From assembly GCF_001949145.1 (NCBI RefSeq), contig NW_019091402.1:2353362-2403330 (forward strand): DNA of 49,969 nucleotides, given 5' to 3'. A model generated the notes under the pieces. The model was not told the DNA's origin. It searched no databases and saw only the letters and a program-made list of their open reading frames with translations. How positions within the stretch are numbered: position 1 is the stretch's first letter; every line of letters begins with the position of its first letter. This DNA comes from Acanthaster planci. Lineage: Eukaryota; Echinodermata; Asteroidea; Valvatida; Acanthasteridae. The translations under genes were made by a program, and so were the position numbers. Positions 1 through 13,398 of the stretch are shown here, piece by piece.

Positions 1-62
1 CTTCACCCCTAATTACGACACCCTCAGGAAAAAGTAGAATAATAGCGAGAGTCTGCTCTTAC

Positions 63-183
63 CTCCATCCAGAAAGTCCATGCCTAGCTGTGGGTTGTCA
101 ACACCCAGGAGGTTACCCAGGTTCCCTTTCTTTTTTTTCTTCCCGTGACGGAGCCTCATGACGCTGCCTATCACGCTCTTGTT
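63..183 (-). CDS. OTOF: ferlin exon 6 (basic linker)
   Basis: The acceptor is TTGGTTGCAG|CAACAAG and the donor GGATGGAG|GTAAG. The exon completes Ser173 and encodes 174-213 (NKSVIGSVMRLRHGKKKKKG, then NLGNLLGVDN..., ending in FLDG). This Lys-rich linker precedes C2B in ferlins. The exon ends in phase 0 and the gene leaves the window here. Confidence 0.75.
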
Positions 184-3100
184 GCTGCAACCAAGCAAAA
201 AAACACAATGCAAGCTTCTGAATGGGGACTCCAAGACAGGTAAAAGCCAACGACTAACTGGCAAGTCCGAGTGACTTGACCACCCCAGGTCCACTGTGAT
301 TTTTTCCTGGTAACCTATGTATGAAAATGCATTCTTGATACCAGGCAACATCGACCACTTGTTGACAAGTGGTCACCGCTCTCACCTGTCCTGGTGTAGA
401 AATAGGCTTAGCAAAAGAACTTGTGAGAAGTGTTATATCATATGGTAATCTTGTTAAAAGACATAGCTTTTTCACAATGCGCCACATCAAAATGTCTCAG
501 GAATACATGGTTGCAGTTTGCTGTTGAGTGGACTATGATCCGATCATGTGACGAGTCTGATCCAAACAAATGCCTTGTTGTTTATAGAGAGATGGCACAA
601 AAGGGAACGAATCATCCACCCATCTTAATGCAAGACTGTACGTATGAGAACAGCACCAACAAATCATCGGCACATTTCTTTAAATAGCATGTAAATTTGA
701 TTCTGTGCCTTCATTGGGTCATAGGTCACTTTTGGACAGAGCTGGAACAGTATTCTGGCCAAATAATGGACGGTTTATTATATAATATGCAAGAGTTTTT
801 CAACACAAAACCGAGACTGCTACCTTTTGGTTGTCGCTATCGTGTTGAGACTTGTCTGGGACCCAAACTGACGGCCCCCGCGGAAGTCGATGTCATCATC
901 GTCAAACAGCAGGTTCTCCTGGGAGCGCGAGCGTTTCTGGCTGAAGTTTTCCAGCATCCAGTCTCCCGCCGTGCCATCCGGCGGCTGATAGTGGATCTCA
1001 AAGTTGATGACAATCTGTCCGTGGGCAAAATCACAGAACCAAGCATATACTTTTGGAGTCAATTTACAACAAGAAGTCCTGATAGTGCTTGGTACCTTGA
1101 CTGTTAAATTCTCCAAATGAACAGAGTCGACATAATTCACTCTGATGTGAAACATCTCCCACACTGGCAAAGAATAGACAGGCTGGTGCAAAAAATTTCC
1201 ATGATGAATAGTGCACACAAGAATACAATATCATTCAACAGGTACGGGTAATATTCACTCATCACATCACATAGACGTTTATCATGATGCTGCCATGTTT
1301 GCCTTATGCCCTGTAGCCCCTTTGACAATAGTAGAACAATGAATGACAGGGAGCAGACTACTTTCCTTCCAGCCTCAGTTTGGTTACATTGCTGTGAATG
1401 GTGATGTAGTGCCGCCGGTCCACAAAGTGATGAAAATACGGCATTGTTTTTTAACGCGCACAGTCACCCACAGCCTAGCTGCACAAGCCCCAGTACATTT
1501 ACATCTTCATTCACATGTGCTTGTGCACACACGCACCTGTGGATCTGTACACATTTATGAATTCTAATTAATCAATCGTACTCAACTGTTGGGGTCAAAA
1601 CTTTCAATAGACTCCAGCAGAAAAGCAAGATGGCTGCCCCATGATCGAGGTCTATGACAAACAAGCATGGACCTGTACATGCATACAATATTTTCCCACC
1701 AAAGTGACAAAGCTCCTCACCCTAACCCTTTGAAGGAAAGACCCCCCCCTTTTCAAACTAACTGCACCTATGTGCAGACAAAGAAGACTGGACGATGGGA
1801 CTTACCCCTGTGGCGGTGTTGTTTGCATCTAAGAGTGGTTCCGAGATGCTGATGTGTGGCTCGTGTGCTAGTTGCTGGAGAATCATCTTGAAGCTCCCAA
1901 ATAATCTGCAATTGAGGACCATTTGAAAATGACTCGAATGTACCTTCCAACTTTACGGCTGTCAGAGCACTTCTTAATGCCTAAAACAATCGTTTGTGAT
2001 CATCCTAAAATGAATCTGCTGATGAACTATGATGATGATGAATGATATTATTCTACCAGCCTGTACATAGTTTAGATAATAGATGTAAATAATAAAGCAC
2101 TTGTAATTGTTGTGAAACGTACGACCAATTTTGAAGGAACTGGACTTTATGTAATCTAGAGGGTGAAGATACACATGCAACTGTATGGCTATATGCTGTT
2201 CCTGGCAGTGCAGTTTTATTTATTTTACCAATCAACGATCATGTAATGCTAGCTCTTTGAAAGCTGATTTTCACTGGACATCAATAATAATACAGTGCAA
2301 ATGTGGTCACACAAAACTTTCTCACACATTCGGTCAATATCAATTTCATTATGTCAATTGATAATTTCTTCTTCTTTTTTTTACTTTAAAGCCTCATTCA
2401 ATACGTTCTTAAATACCGGGTTCCTTACTGACTCAGCTTTGAAAGAAGGAACAAGAAATGGAATCTCAGGGATTTGTGGAAGGGGCTTACAATGGTCAGA
2501 AACTGAGGGGAAAGGAGTTTAACAAATTTCCACTTCAACAGTGCAAACGTGCTTCACTCACGTAAGAATGACTAGGAAAGAAGTCAACTGATCATGCTGG
2601 CCTGAAAAATGAAGGAATTCAGCCATGTCGCAATTCGCAATGAACTAACGCACAATGCATCCACTGCACATGTACTTTCGAGACAAAGCTCTTATCCAGC
2701 GAAAGCTTACACAAAAGTGTGGAATCCTGTGATGCAAATCTGTGAACCCACTCTGGCTTTAGTGGTGAGTCAAAAATATGCTGGAAATGTATATTTCAGT
2801 GTTAACATTAATACACACCGATAGAGTAGTATTTTGGAAAGCTTTTCATCAGAGTTGTTCAACTTGGCCTTTTTGGTCATTATTACTACTATTTCTTATC
2901 TGCTTTCTACGGGCCTTCACTTTCAGTGTTCTCTGATTGAGAGAACCACCAAATGATCAAACAGATTGATCAATCCACTTCTTTTTTCCCAAATGGTCCT
3001 GACTTGATGCTTGCACCGGCGAAGGCAGCGACTTACTTATTGTTGAGGATCTTGTTGAAGTTGTAGACGCCAACCTCGATGGCCTCGTGGTCCTCGATGG

Positions 3101-6100
3101 CACTGCCAAGTTGCCATTCAAAACCCTGATGTATCAAAACCAAAAAAACCGATTACTTTTATGGATAAGAACAAACCACGAATGAGTGAAAATGCACTTT
3201 CAGATACCAACAAGGAATGTGCAGAAATCACTCCATACCAACAGAAAAGAATTTTATTCCACTTGTTCATGTGTAGTTGAAAGACTCTAGAGCAATAAAA
3301 CAAGCAATAACACAAGATTTCAGGGATAGTTGGTTAGTGTGAGGAAGAAATTAATTTAAGTGCAACATACCAGTAATTTGCATTTACCTTGGACATGCCC
3401 TATCATCATGATCATGGGGTCAAAGCAGTATTTAGAAAGCATACATGTATGTCTAAAACATCAGCCCATGTACATTGTGACATGTACTAGCACCAGCAGA
3501 ATTTGAAGCCAATTACCTTTTGTTGTACAGAAATACACTGTATCGTGCATGAATAGGTTCATAATACCAGGGCAACCTACCCACCATGCAACACACTGAT
3601 GTGTCCAATTATTAAAGGTCATATCTATCAGACAGTTGGATAAAAGGCCTTGCATGTATACATGTGTGTGTGCGCACGTAGCTACATTTACATGTGCACG
3701 GAACTGCTCCAATCAATGATGTGCCACTGAAGTTGCCATTAATTCAAAATGCATCAATTTTGTGTTAGGATTGGGAATATCATCAGTCCTAGATTTGAGT
3801 GGATTTGGACCTCACCTCATTCCATATGACTTCACCCCCATGGTTCTCAATGACAGCAGTGCTTTGACTTACTCCTGCAGACGGAGAAAAGATATCAAGT
3901 GATTACACTACGAACAAAAAAAACATCAGCTGATTTCATCTGACAATAAATGATGCACGTGTACCCTGTAGTTTTCACCACCCATTAGAGAAGCACGTGG
4001 TTGTTCGATTGAGACATGATTATTACAATGAGGGAAGATGCCAACAAAGTTCCTCAAAACGCTTGGCCATAGCAAACTTGGATGGCACAAATTTCAGGCA
4101 CTTGTAGCGGAGGTCCTGCATGGATCTCCTGACGTCGGGCCAGAGGTGGCGGAGGCAGGGGGCCCAGGGGGCCAGTGGTTCCTCCCCTCCTCCCCTTTTT
4201 CGACTGGGAGGGCATGGTCCCAGTTTTTGCAGGACCTACGCGTATAATGGGGTGGGACTTCATGGATTGGCCTATTAATGGCTGATGATGCCTGATGGTC
4301 TAACAACTGCCCTCCCTCCCCTTTGAAAATTGCTCCAGCGCCGCTATATCAGGTAAATGTACGCCCGTCTTCCACAGGCAACCAATGGAGACAAAAACAC
4401 TCACTGTTTTCAAATGTTAAGAATAATACTTTTTTTCAGTATTTATAGGCCTTTCCAAAAGCCAAATTTCACATTCAGACACAATTGCCACGGAACACGC
4501 TCAAAGGCCTAAGTGTATTAGGAAAACCTTCCTCATAATGGATTTCAGCAGCTAATCAAAATGCCAGGGGAAAAATCATTTGAAGCATTCATGTATTTGC
4601 AGGAAGCACCCTGCATACATGCACATCTTCTTGTGTACATAATATGTACAATGTGAACTTTGCTGGGTTAGCCTCATACAATGTACAAAACGCAAGCTAT
4701 ATTTTTGCAAAATTTGGAAATGTCTATTGATTGTCTGGAAGTCAACGTCCATGTTTCAAATTGGTTGGGCATGCAAATATATTAGAGTCGACATGTGAGT
4801 TTTGTTATGCATGACTAACAGTCCAGGAAAGTCGCAGGTACATGTATATACGTGCATGTATATTGGGTTTAAGTCGTTCCTTGTACATTGACTGGTGCAT
4901 ACTGGTATGGTACATATATCCTCCGCGTACATGTACACATGTAAGTCAGTCAAAATTTACATCAGGACGATTATGTGTCAAAATGCTTCACAGTTATCAT
5001 AAAATTTTGTCCTGAATCTCTTGTAACCATGGCTTTTTTAATAATTCACTTTATGTACTTGTATGTATGTGCACACGTGTTTTGAAAAAATAATCAAAGT
5101 ACTCAGCCATGTCAAAAGAGACCAAGGCAAATTGACAGCAATCACGCAACTTGCTGCAGAAGTTTGCAGTACGTACACACGTATGTTCACCCCTTCTACT
5201 TAGTTTGTGTGCATGCACTAAAATTCCACCAAGTCGTGGTCACTTTCTGTTGCTTGTTAAAATGGCGACGCCAGCCAGCAAACCACTATACCAAAATCCA
5301 TATGCGGAGATCTTCCGCACTATGTAAACGTTTGCTCAATTTATACCTGAGAAATATAATCAGGCTTCAGATTCATTTTGTGATGTGTTTCTTGTTAATC
5401 ATAATTACATTTAAGAGAAAATAAGGTGAAAGATGTCTGAGTACATGTAGGTTACAATTCCGAATGTATAGAAGGGTGTTTTTAACTCGAAAGTTTGAAT
5501 TGTTCTCCAGTTTTTCCACAAATGCTGCACATCTTGATAATTGAAAGAGGGTTTTATAAAGGTTACCACGTTATGTTTAAGCTATTGCGAATTGTCCTTT
5601 GTTAGTTTGATCAATTTCAATTTTGGTTCTCTGTCGACCCGTCCGCCATGATGTTTGTGAGCACATGTGCATGTTGATGTACATGTTCTGTCCATATACA
5701 TGTACTCACAAACTCAATGTTTTTATCAGGTCTTAATACACACGGCACGTTATTTTGTTTATTTAGATAAACTGGAGAAGTTGTTTTAAAATTGGAAAGA
5801 CTGTGGACATATTTTCTTTCAAATCTGATCATGTTTATTTATTGTAAAATCACTTTTTCAGAATTCATTTTAAATTTTGAGCAACTGGATTCATATAATA
5901 TGGTGGTTTGTTACATGTCTAATCATTTTTTAGTTATCAGGTTATCTCCATGAACTTTATTTGTTTGTATTTTGTCAAAATAGATTATGGTCTCCATCCG
6001 TGGAAAGAAGTTTGGAACGATGTCCGACGTCGCCTGCTTCAAAATCCACAGTAAAGTGATCGAGTGGGCATGCACTAACTCTCAAAGTGGTACACAAAGG

Positions 6101-9100
6101 CATGAGAGTGAACAAATGTATACAAGAGTATGTGTACTGTGCTGTATATGGAACCTGCTTCAACAAGTTGAATCTTTTCACAAATCCATGTATGTCATAA
6201 GTTAAAATGAAACTACTATAGTTAAAGGCAGACCAGTACCATTCCGGCATCTGTCCCTCCTAAAAGCATGTTGGTCATTAAAGTCATCAAAGTAAGCTCT
6301 CTGACTGATGTGAACAAATACACCAACCGCAAGAGAAAACCAACAAACTGGTACATACGGGAACATGTAGTTGTTCATGCATACATGTGCAACAGTCAAT
6401 GTGCGCAAACTAGATAGCCAATCAGTTTCTGTTTCAAAAACAGGCATTTTCTGTTTTGACAGATCCTGAATGCCACTTCAGAAATTAAAACTCTGTTTCA
6501 TACATGTGTAAATGTACAGTCATGTATCTTAGTAAGCATTAACGGACCGACTGCGGCCACTTAAAGTCACATGACCTATAGTGGGTATCAAACAACAAAC
6601 ATACATGTATATAGCATTCTCCCAAAGCAAAGTGTGTCCTAAGTATCATTTATCAAAAATAAAGTCAACAGTCTGTACAATACACGGACTTTAGATGTGC
6701 TGGGAACTAGGTCACAAATTGGCTTCATTTTTGGTAAACAACACTCAAAGCATGGTTTGTTATAGTGTACAGAGTTTGTTGATGTTGGACACCCAGCCAC
6801 TGATATGTACAGGTCACATGACTTGTCGGGCGCGAGCAGTCTATTGTTGAATGTCTGCAAATGAGACAATAGACTACATGTATGGTAAAACAATATGTCC
6901 TGCAGACACGCGTCGCTTCACTGAATTTTTTGGAAACAGTGAAACATCCAAACTAGTTAATTCTTTATTGGCGTGATAGGCCAAGCTTGAGATACATACC
7001 AGTACATGTACATGATGTATTGAATGCATGTGGGCATGACCACCTTGGTCATGATATATGTAGGTGTATTACAGACATTTGTGGTGTTGAATGAACAAAC
7101 CAGAATTCACACCACAATGAATACAGCATGTATGGTTTGGGAAACAGACCTGTCACATGCACTATACACCTAACAGTGTCACTTCAATACTACTCAACAG
7201 GTGTTGATGCAATATAATTTCAAGGTTGTTACGGCCATTATTGACATCTGCATCTATGAATTTTTTACGCCCGGTTAAGCACGGCGTAATTGTTTGTACA
7301 CCTATATGTACATCTGTACCTGGTACTTTTATGCAGTACTGGATGCTCTGCCTTTGTTTTGCGAAAGATGTGGTTGTTAACGGCAACGTTACAAGAACTG
7401 ATGACGTCAGTTATAATAATTGGTGCCAATTTAATTAACTGCACTTGTGCATGTATGCAGGTGGGTCTGTTTGCAACACTAAATGATACAACTGTATGAT
7501 ACTGTATACATACTGTATGTAAACATTTCAAAATCCAAAACTGCACACTAATACATATACTATTTGCCTGTACAGTACACCTGTCTGATTGTGACACCAG
7601 CAAAGATCAAGATAACTTGCAAAACAGTTGAGAAGTTATGGAAGTTTCATCTTTTAAGACATAACATTTGTCATATGAACAAATTCTTTCCCTGGTACCA
7701 TAATGCCAAGCAGGATGCACAACTTCAGACAAGTTTTGTTTCAGTAAAAAAGACATTTTTTGTCTTTAAATTAGAGAATGGAAACACAACTGGTCAACTG
7801 ACTCATTTTTTTTGTTTCCAGTTAATTCTTTTTTGCAAAAAACACTACTTCAAGATTCTGTTCAACAAACACCACTGACTTTTGATCTCTACATATATGT
7901 ACATGTACCCGGTACATGTACCGTACATTTATGAACAGTATACAGGTTTACATGACGTGTACGCACAAATGTGTCAAAAGAAGTCAAACAAAATTTCCAA
8001 AGACAAGGAATGTCAATCAACAAGCTTTCAGAATTGAAGTAGGCATACTTAAAAAAAAACCAATGGCATTTGACACTTTACTGGACCAACATTTCACACA
8101 TTTTGCTTAGCAAACACTTTCTGTGCTTGGCAGAGGTGTCTGTTTACATGTACATGTTTTATGATGTACATGTACATTACAGATCTGCCAGTCTGGGGCC
8201 TGCTTTCTCAAATAACTGTAAAAATGTCATTAAAAAATTGTGACCTGCTATGCATGAGGAACGATCCCCATTTATGACTTTATGAGATGTACATATGAGA
8301 ATAAAGAGAAAGGAACGGGCTTTTCAGTGACACCACATTTATACTCGTAGGCAACTCCGCTCCAAAAATATGATGTGAAAAAGATGACAGAAAACATCGC
8401 TGTGGTCAAAACTACTTTTCGAGAAAAACAGCTTTGAAAAAGAGCATGTGCCAGTGGGGCAAACATTAGCCACGAGCATCTTATGCGAGCTCCGTAATCG
8501 TTCTCGATCTATACGACCACAGCAACATTATATTTATGGACAGCTTTTGCCATGACAAAACAAATTACATGTAAACTGAAGGAAGGTCTTCAAACATTGT
8601 TTCCTGGAAGTTTTATTGTTATATTTTTAGGAAAAGGAATCCATGACAGTGGAGTTTCGAGATCATGAATTTCTATTGACATCAGACGGGCTGATGTTGA
8701 CACTGCCTCCCAACTTTGTTTCTAGATTTCGAAACATTCCTTTTTGATATTAAAACTTGCAGTACCCCTTAAGATAACTTAAAATAAGCTTATTCGGTCA
8801 AAAATCACCCTTTCTACATTGACAAGTAAGACTCATATACTTTGCTAACCAAAATTCGGGCACTTAAAAAGCTGTCGTCCAGCCAATGGCATCGGATCTT
8901 GCCTTCCATACTTTCAAAGTTTTCAATGTACAAGCATGTGCTGGTGTCTCACAAGCTGACAAGCAGTGTCTTGAGCGGATGATAAGGGTGCAATACAGTG
9001 ATAAGATAATATAGATATTACTCCACCTGAATTTGGCATAAAGGTCAGGAAGGGTTGTCCCTTTTGGGTGGTCAAAAATCGCAAGTATTCAGGTTAATGA

Positions 9101-12100
9101 TTGTAACAGTATTCAGTGTACATGTACATGCCATGTTGCAATCGACTTGTATACGTACGTGCACATATGGTATACCAAAAGTCGTATAGCACCGTGTACA
9201 TGACCACACACAGCATCGTTGTTTTTGTGTATGTAGCTAGTTGGGCTACAGTAAAAGTATCTTTTTCGCAGGTGTGTAATGCATGCTGATTGGATGAACG
9301 AAGCGTTTGACATGTATCCAAGTAAACAATACTGACCCGGCTAAACATTTGAACAACAGGAGACCAATCAAACGGCTCAATTTTGCCTATGCAGTTTTCA
9401 TCGTATATCCAAGTAACTGTAGTTGTGTGGGGATCAAATCCTTTTGCTTACGTAGCATAACTCGTGAAGGAGACACAGCTTCTCAATGGAACAAAGGAGA
9501 TATGTTTATCTCCTTTGGAGGCCTGGAACACGCTAGAGGTTATCCAGTTAATGATATCCCCGCTATAAATAGGCTCTCTAGGGAAAGCCCGTTCCAACAG
9601 TACCAAACTTTACGCAAGGGCAATAGTCGAACTGTCCAAAAACATGCTCGGAATACGTTTTAAAGGAGAGAAACTGCACTACGGGGGCTTGTTTCAAGCA
9701 GATTCAAATGAAAAGCAACAGAAATCTTTATACAATTCAAAAAGTAAATTATTCATTAAAAACAATTTAAAAGGAATAACAATTCTCAACTGTGCAAGAA
9801 GTATTGGTCAAATCTTGCTAAGTCGTGGCTAGAAATACTGCTAGATGTGAGAAGCTATTATATTGATCATAATGTACATTTGTGTGCGTTATTGCAACGG
9901 ACTCTGTATATGGTTTGTTCATCAACAATCTGCTGGTGGGTACGACCGAATATTCAGATATTCAATCCAACTGAAAGTTAAATATTCGAATAATAAATTG
10001 ACTGAGCCCTAAAATGTCAATGTTAGAGAAAAGCTGGTCACTTTAACATGTAAGAAATGAGTGTCATGCTATCAGATTGGATTTAAGGTGATATTCTAAC
10101 CCAGTCAAGTTCAAATTCAATGGATGTTATCAGGTGAAAAAGGCATGTGCAATTCTATACCCGATTGGCAGATTATATCAATAAAGGTATGCTGGGTGTT
10201 TGTTCAATATGGGATAAGCGGTGTTTGTTCTTGTATTGTGTGTTTATTGTCAAACAGTAAAGCAAAGATAAGACTCCTATGGAGTGACATGATGGAAGAA
10301 TTATAGACCATTGATGTCTGCTCCATCGTGATTTATTTTTCAGGTATTTAAGGCACACAGGTCTGCTTTAGACTTCAATGGACTCACAGAAATTATCTTG
10401 ACTCAAACTGCTTTAGATACAATGTTGTGATGGATTCTGTTCTCTTTCGCCTCTGTGAGTGTTTGTGCTCAAATATGGTGCCTTGTGGAGACCCGGCCGG
10501 GGTATTTTTTTTATGGTGAGCCAGGACAAAAGGTTGAAAGTCTCCACAGGGCAATTCTCAAGATAAAAGTTTCCACAAGGATTTCCTGAGATAGAGATTT
10601 GGAAATTAACTCAAAAATTGAAGTATTTTTACAATGTACATGCACTTATGGGGCATTCAGTTGAAATTTCAACCCAGGAAAGTACATGTAACTCTGGTTC
10701 AAATGGGAGCCTTCTGAAAACAGCAGTTCCCAACTTCACACCTTAGTATTTTATTACTGAAGAAGAAAGTACTGTCTCCACATGGATACAAATTTCAGTA
10801 TGTGTGATCATCACATATGAACATGAGAGCCCTACTTGCTAACTGTAAACGCCAAGTGGTTAACTGCTGCATGCAAATAGTGTCCTGCTAAAAGCAGGGA
10901 CAGCTACCTTTATAAAAAACGTCAATACGCTGGGAGTGGACAGGTGACCAACTCTGCCTACTTCCTATGCATTTAACTGTATTTTATTGATTTGGATACT
11001 TCTTGCAGGACTTAAAGATTAGAAAATCAATAGCAGTATGTACCTCGTGGTCAATACTCTCCATTTGGATGTATATATGTAGGCCTTAAAGGAGCAGAAA
11101 GTAAACACTGAAAACCATGTAGGCTAAATTATTCACTGAAAATACACAGTAAATGCTGGTAAATGTACTATGGATTTACCTCCTGATATTTCAAACAATA
11201 TACATGTACGTTCAGTGGCGTGAAACTGCAAACTGATAAAATTGAAAACCAACCAAAGAGGAACAGCTCGAGGCAGATCTAGAAAATTTTAAGTAAACAA
11301 GTTTAGGAGATCATACTACGCAATTAGAAATAAAGAGGGCAACAAAAATGGAGGCGGAACTTCAACATACCAGTGGGGAAGATTTTTCTTCTAATCTGGC
11401 TGTAAATTTCTGATTTGAAAATGATTAAATAAACAGCTGATCACAAAGGGAAAGAGAAACAAGGCAAGCCCCATTAAGAAAACAAACTGTGCCATCCTCT
11501 AAAATCTGCTACTGAGGCAGATGTTGAAAGGTCCAACTCCAACAACATGGGTAGGAAATATTGTAATTACAATGACAATTGGATTTGATTCTGGGTCATT
11601 TCATAAATCTGGGGTCACTTTTTGTGCGCGTCCCTGATACATGTGACATATGATTTGATGGTTAGCAAACATTCTTTAATTTCCAGGAGTGATTTAAAAG
11701 TAACACATACGGGGTATTTTTTACCCGCTAAAGGAATAACAATACCGGAGCTGGAAACTCCAACTTTCAATGATATTTTCATGTCAAATATTGCAGATCA
11801 GGTGTGTACACGTAACAGGGAATTAACAATGTCACACTTTTGGACCTCCGAATTTGTAGATTCTACGCACAAGAAAACCAAGGAATTAACAAGATAATAA
11901 TTGAGGTCACTTTGGTGAACTGGAAGACAACCTCTTAGCTATAAAATCACACCTATATGTATGAGAAGCTGAAATAACACTGAATGTTATCATGGCTGTA
12001 AGCCGATCAGCAAGACATGCAGGCCCATCATTTCCAGGCATGTGCGGAATGTTTTCAGGAATCGTTTTCTTTGGCTTAGTTTGTTTCTTCAAAGTTCAAC

Positions 12101-13398
12101 AGAGCTGTGCTACAAGCAGAAGGTCTTTGAATGCTTGCACTCCTGTTTTTCATGCATCACCGATTCCAAGTTCATTTGTCCACTCAACCTCATTAAGGTT
12201 TCAGACAAGAAATGTCAACAAGCACACGGACGGACGAGCCTGATCCTTCAATAACACCGAAGAAAGACTTATGGAGTATACTAAGGCAGTAACCATTTAC
12301 TGGATTACATGTACACTGTCTAAGTGCATACCAGCAATTTTTTTATTTAGAAAAGCATTGCCTATTGTTCATGCCACACAAATATTCAGGGCCAAATTCA
12401 ACGTACATGGACACACACATAGAGCACTGCATACAGGCAGGTTAGCAAAAACCCATGGTTTGAACAATGACACAAGTACATGTACATGTACATATGCAAA
12501 AATATCAACAGTCTGGTCTAGTTTGCACCTATATTTTCTCAACTAAACACAACTCAGCACAGCTTCAAGTGTCATTGCCAGAGCACAAAATGGCTCAGGC
12601 TCTTAGACTTTAGTGCTTAGCTGTCCTCATAAATCCAGAGTTGGTTTACAGCACAATTATTCCCATGCAACAGTCAAGCACAGTTGTCTGACAGCACAAA
12701 TTATGCAACATCTTCACAAATCCCTGCCATCTGTTTGGTGGATCGTCACCCCACTGAGTTACGTACATGTATGAATTGATTCCCTAGACTGCAAATAAAC
12801 ATGTAATGATACACAAATTCGAAAGTTGAAAAATTGAGTGAATTAATCTTGTTTCTTTCTAGAAGTTTCATGGAGTTTCAACGGGCCTTTTTAGCTTTTA
12901 CAATACATTGTATATTAATTATTATTTCACCATATTTAATCAATCTTACTACTTGTACATGGGTAAGTGTAAATCTATGGTCATTTGAAATTGAACTTTT
13001 GGAGGAGTTCGTTTTTTAACACTTAAAACTTAATTCTTGCACCAAAGATATCCCAATTCATGTCCCCAAAAAACATTTCTATCAACTATTTGTCTCGACA
13101 CATGAAGATAATGTAGCCAGACTAGCCAAAACTTCACTCGCACAATCCTCTGTGGGGTGAGCAAGACTGACGACCAACCTTACACAACAGGTGTGCGCGA
13201 TGCATACTAGTACAGTATACGAAACGTCGTGTGCCTACATTGACCACAACCAATGTTGTCGAACTCCTCTCTTCAAAACTAAAGACAAAGTTGAAAACAA
13301 ATTTCTGCGAGCCACTCACCCCGGAAAGAAATCTTGGCAACTCGTTCTGCCCGGGTCCGGAAACCCTGGGCACTCTTGAGCTGGAAGTGAAGCGACAT
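63..13398 (-). CDS. OTOF: otoferlin-like type II ferlin, N-terminal part (6 exons, continues past left edge)
   Basis: Ferlins are large tail-anchored multi-C2 proteins that act in vesicle fusion and membrane trafficking. Exons (transcript order): 13398-13320, 3874-3816, 3125-3037, 1905-1806, 1014-824 and 183-63, all with AG/GT borders. Their phases join without a break into 213 codons. The protein starts MSLHFQLKSAQGF and runs through a C2A beta-sandwich (about 1-125; landmarks IWNEGFEWQLGSAIEDHEAI and KLFGSFKM) into HYQPPDGTAGDW, then an acidic and Lys-rich linker (about 130-213). The layout and the motifs RVAKISFRG, YNF/YSK..NNK and YQ..DGT.G.W match otoferlin/FER1L rather than dysferlin, although WNEGFEW is also dysferlin-like. 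The Asp ligands of Ca2+-binding C2 domains are not evident in C2A, as in otoferlin. The remaining C2 domains, FerA/FerB, DysF (if any) and the C-terminal helix lie outside the window. The family call is firm; otoferlin versus a pan-type-II ancestor is inference. Confidence 0.85.
824..1014 (-). CDS. OTOF: ferlin exon 5 (C2A last strand, acidic linker)
   Basis: The acceptor is CACGGACAG|ATTGTC and the donor CCAAAAG|GTAGC. Residues 110-172 begin IVINFEIHYQPPDGTAGDW, the last strand and conserved exit of ferlin C2A. They continue into a low-complexity linker with FDDDDIDFRGG and SQTSLNTIATTK. The exon ends with two bases of Ser173. Confidence 0.85.
1806..1905 (-). CDS. OTOF: ferlin exon 4 (end of C2A)
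   Basis: The acceptor is CAATTGCAG|ATTATT and the donor ACAGGG|GTAAGT. The exon completes Lys76 and encodes 77-109 (LFGSFKMILQQLAHEPHISI, then SEPLLDANNTATG). This matches the L(I/L)G.F.M.LQ and LLD.NN.. signatures of ferlin C2A. Confidence 0.87.
3037..3125 (-). CDS. OTOF: ferlin exon 3 (C2A)
   Basis: The acceptor is ATACATCAG|GGT and the donor AATAA|GTAAGT. The exon encodes residues 47-75 (GFEWQLGSAIEDHEAIEVGV, then YNFNKILNN) and two bases of Lys76. It corresponds to the F.W...SSID..E.LE.QVFNYSK stretch of otoferlin. The loop-3 region has Asn/Lys where Ca2+-binding C2 domains carry Asp residues. Confidence 0.87.
3816..3874 (-). CDS. OTOF: ferlin exon 2 (C2A)
   Basis: The acceptor is TCTGCAG|GAGTAAG and the donor ATGAG|GTGAGG. 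The exon completes Gly27 and encodes residues 28-46 (VSQSTAVIENHGGEVIWNE). It is short (59 nt) but was identified by phase and by alignment to the GQSFYSR..E stretch of otoferlin C2A. Confidence 0.8.
4141..4348. mobile_element. hAT-like MITE, family 2, copy 1
   Basis: This copy shares its ends and interior with copies at 16695-16856 and about 44952-45100. It begins with an AGxGGYGGxGGAGG-type end, then a C-rich block and a CTTTTT.GACTGGG block. It continues with ATTAATGGCTGATG, then TGGTCTAACAA.TGCCC and CCCTTTGAAAAT.G.TCC, and ends in GCGCCGC. No clear target duplication is left here. Confidence 0.65.
7900..7920. repeat. TACATGTACC inverted repeat
   Basis: A perfect 10-bp inverted repeat (TACATGTACC, one central C, GGTACATGTA). 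It is the clearest member of a widespread TACATGTA word family in ferlin intron 1 (also near 8145, 8165, 12480). Confidence 0.6.
9492..9517. repeat. perfect 11-bp hairpin
   Basis: CAAAGGAGATA, a TGTT loop, then TATCTCCTTTG. The stem pairs fully and lies alone in ferlin intron 1. No function is inferred. Confidence 0.5.
13320..13398 (-). CDS. OTOF: ferlin exon 1 (start codon, C2A strand 1)
   Basis: The ATG is at 13398-13396, and the exon encodes residues 1-26 (MSLHFQLKSAQGFRTRAERV, then AKISFR) plus one base of Gly27. The donor is CGGG|GTGAGT. I chose this start because it gives the same N-terminal length and pattern (M-x-L-x-x-x-L-K-x...R-x-A-K-x-x-F-R-G) as vertebrate otoferlin. The next exon lies 9.4 kb away. 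Confidence 0.85.

Larger units (their letters stand above)
3875..13319 (-). other. ferlin intron 1 (9.4 kb, no gene seen)
   Basis: No exon on either strand could be supported by splice signals plus protein similarity. The stretch holds one hAT-like MITE (4141-4348), many TACATGTA-type palindromic words, and short hairpins. Open frames here are short and lack codon structure or recognisable motifs. Confidence 0.5.

Noticed and set aside
1042-1218. Upstream extension of the open frame before ferlin exon 5
   Set aside because: The acceptor at 1016-1015 and exact phase with exon 4 show this part is intron.
9307-9663. 118-codon plus-strand open frame
   Set aside because: No family resemblance, lies inside ferlin intron 1 and starts without conserved context; chance or old repeat.
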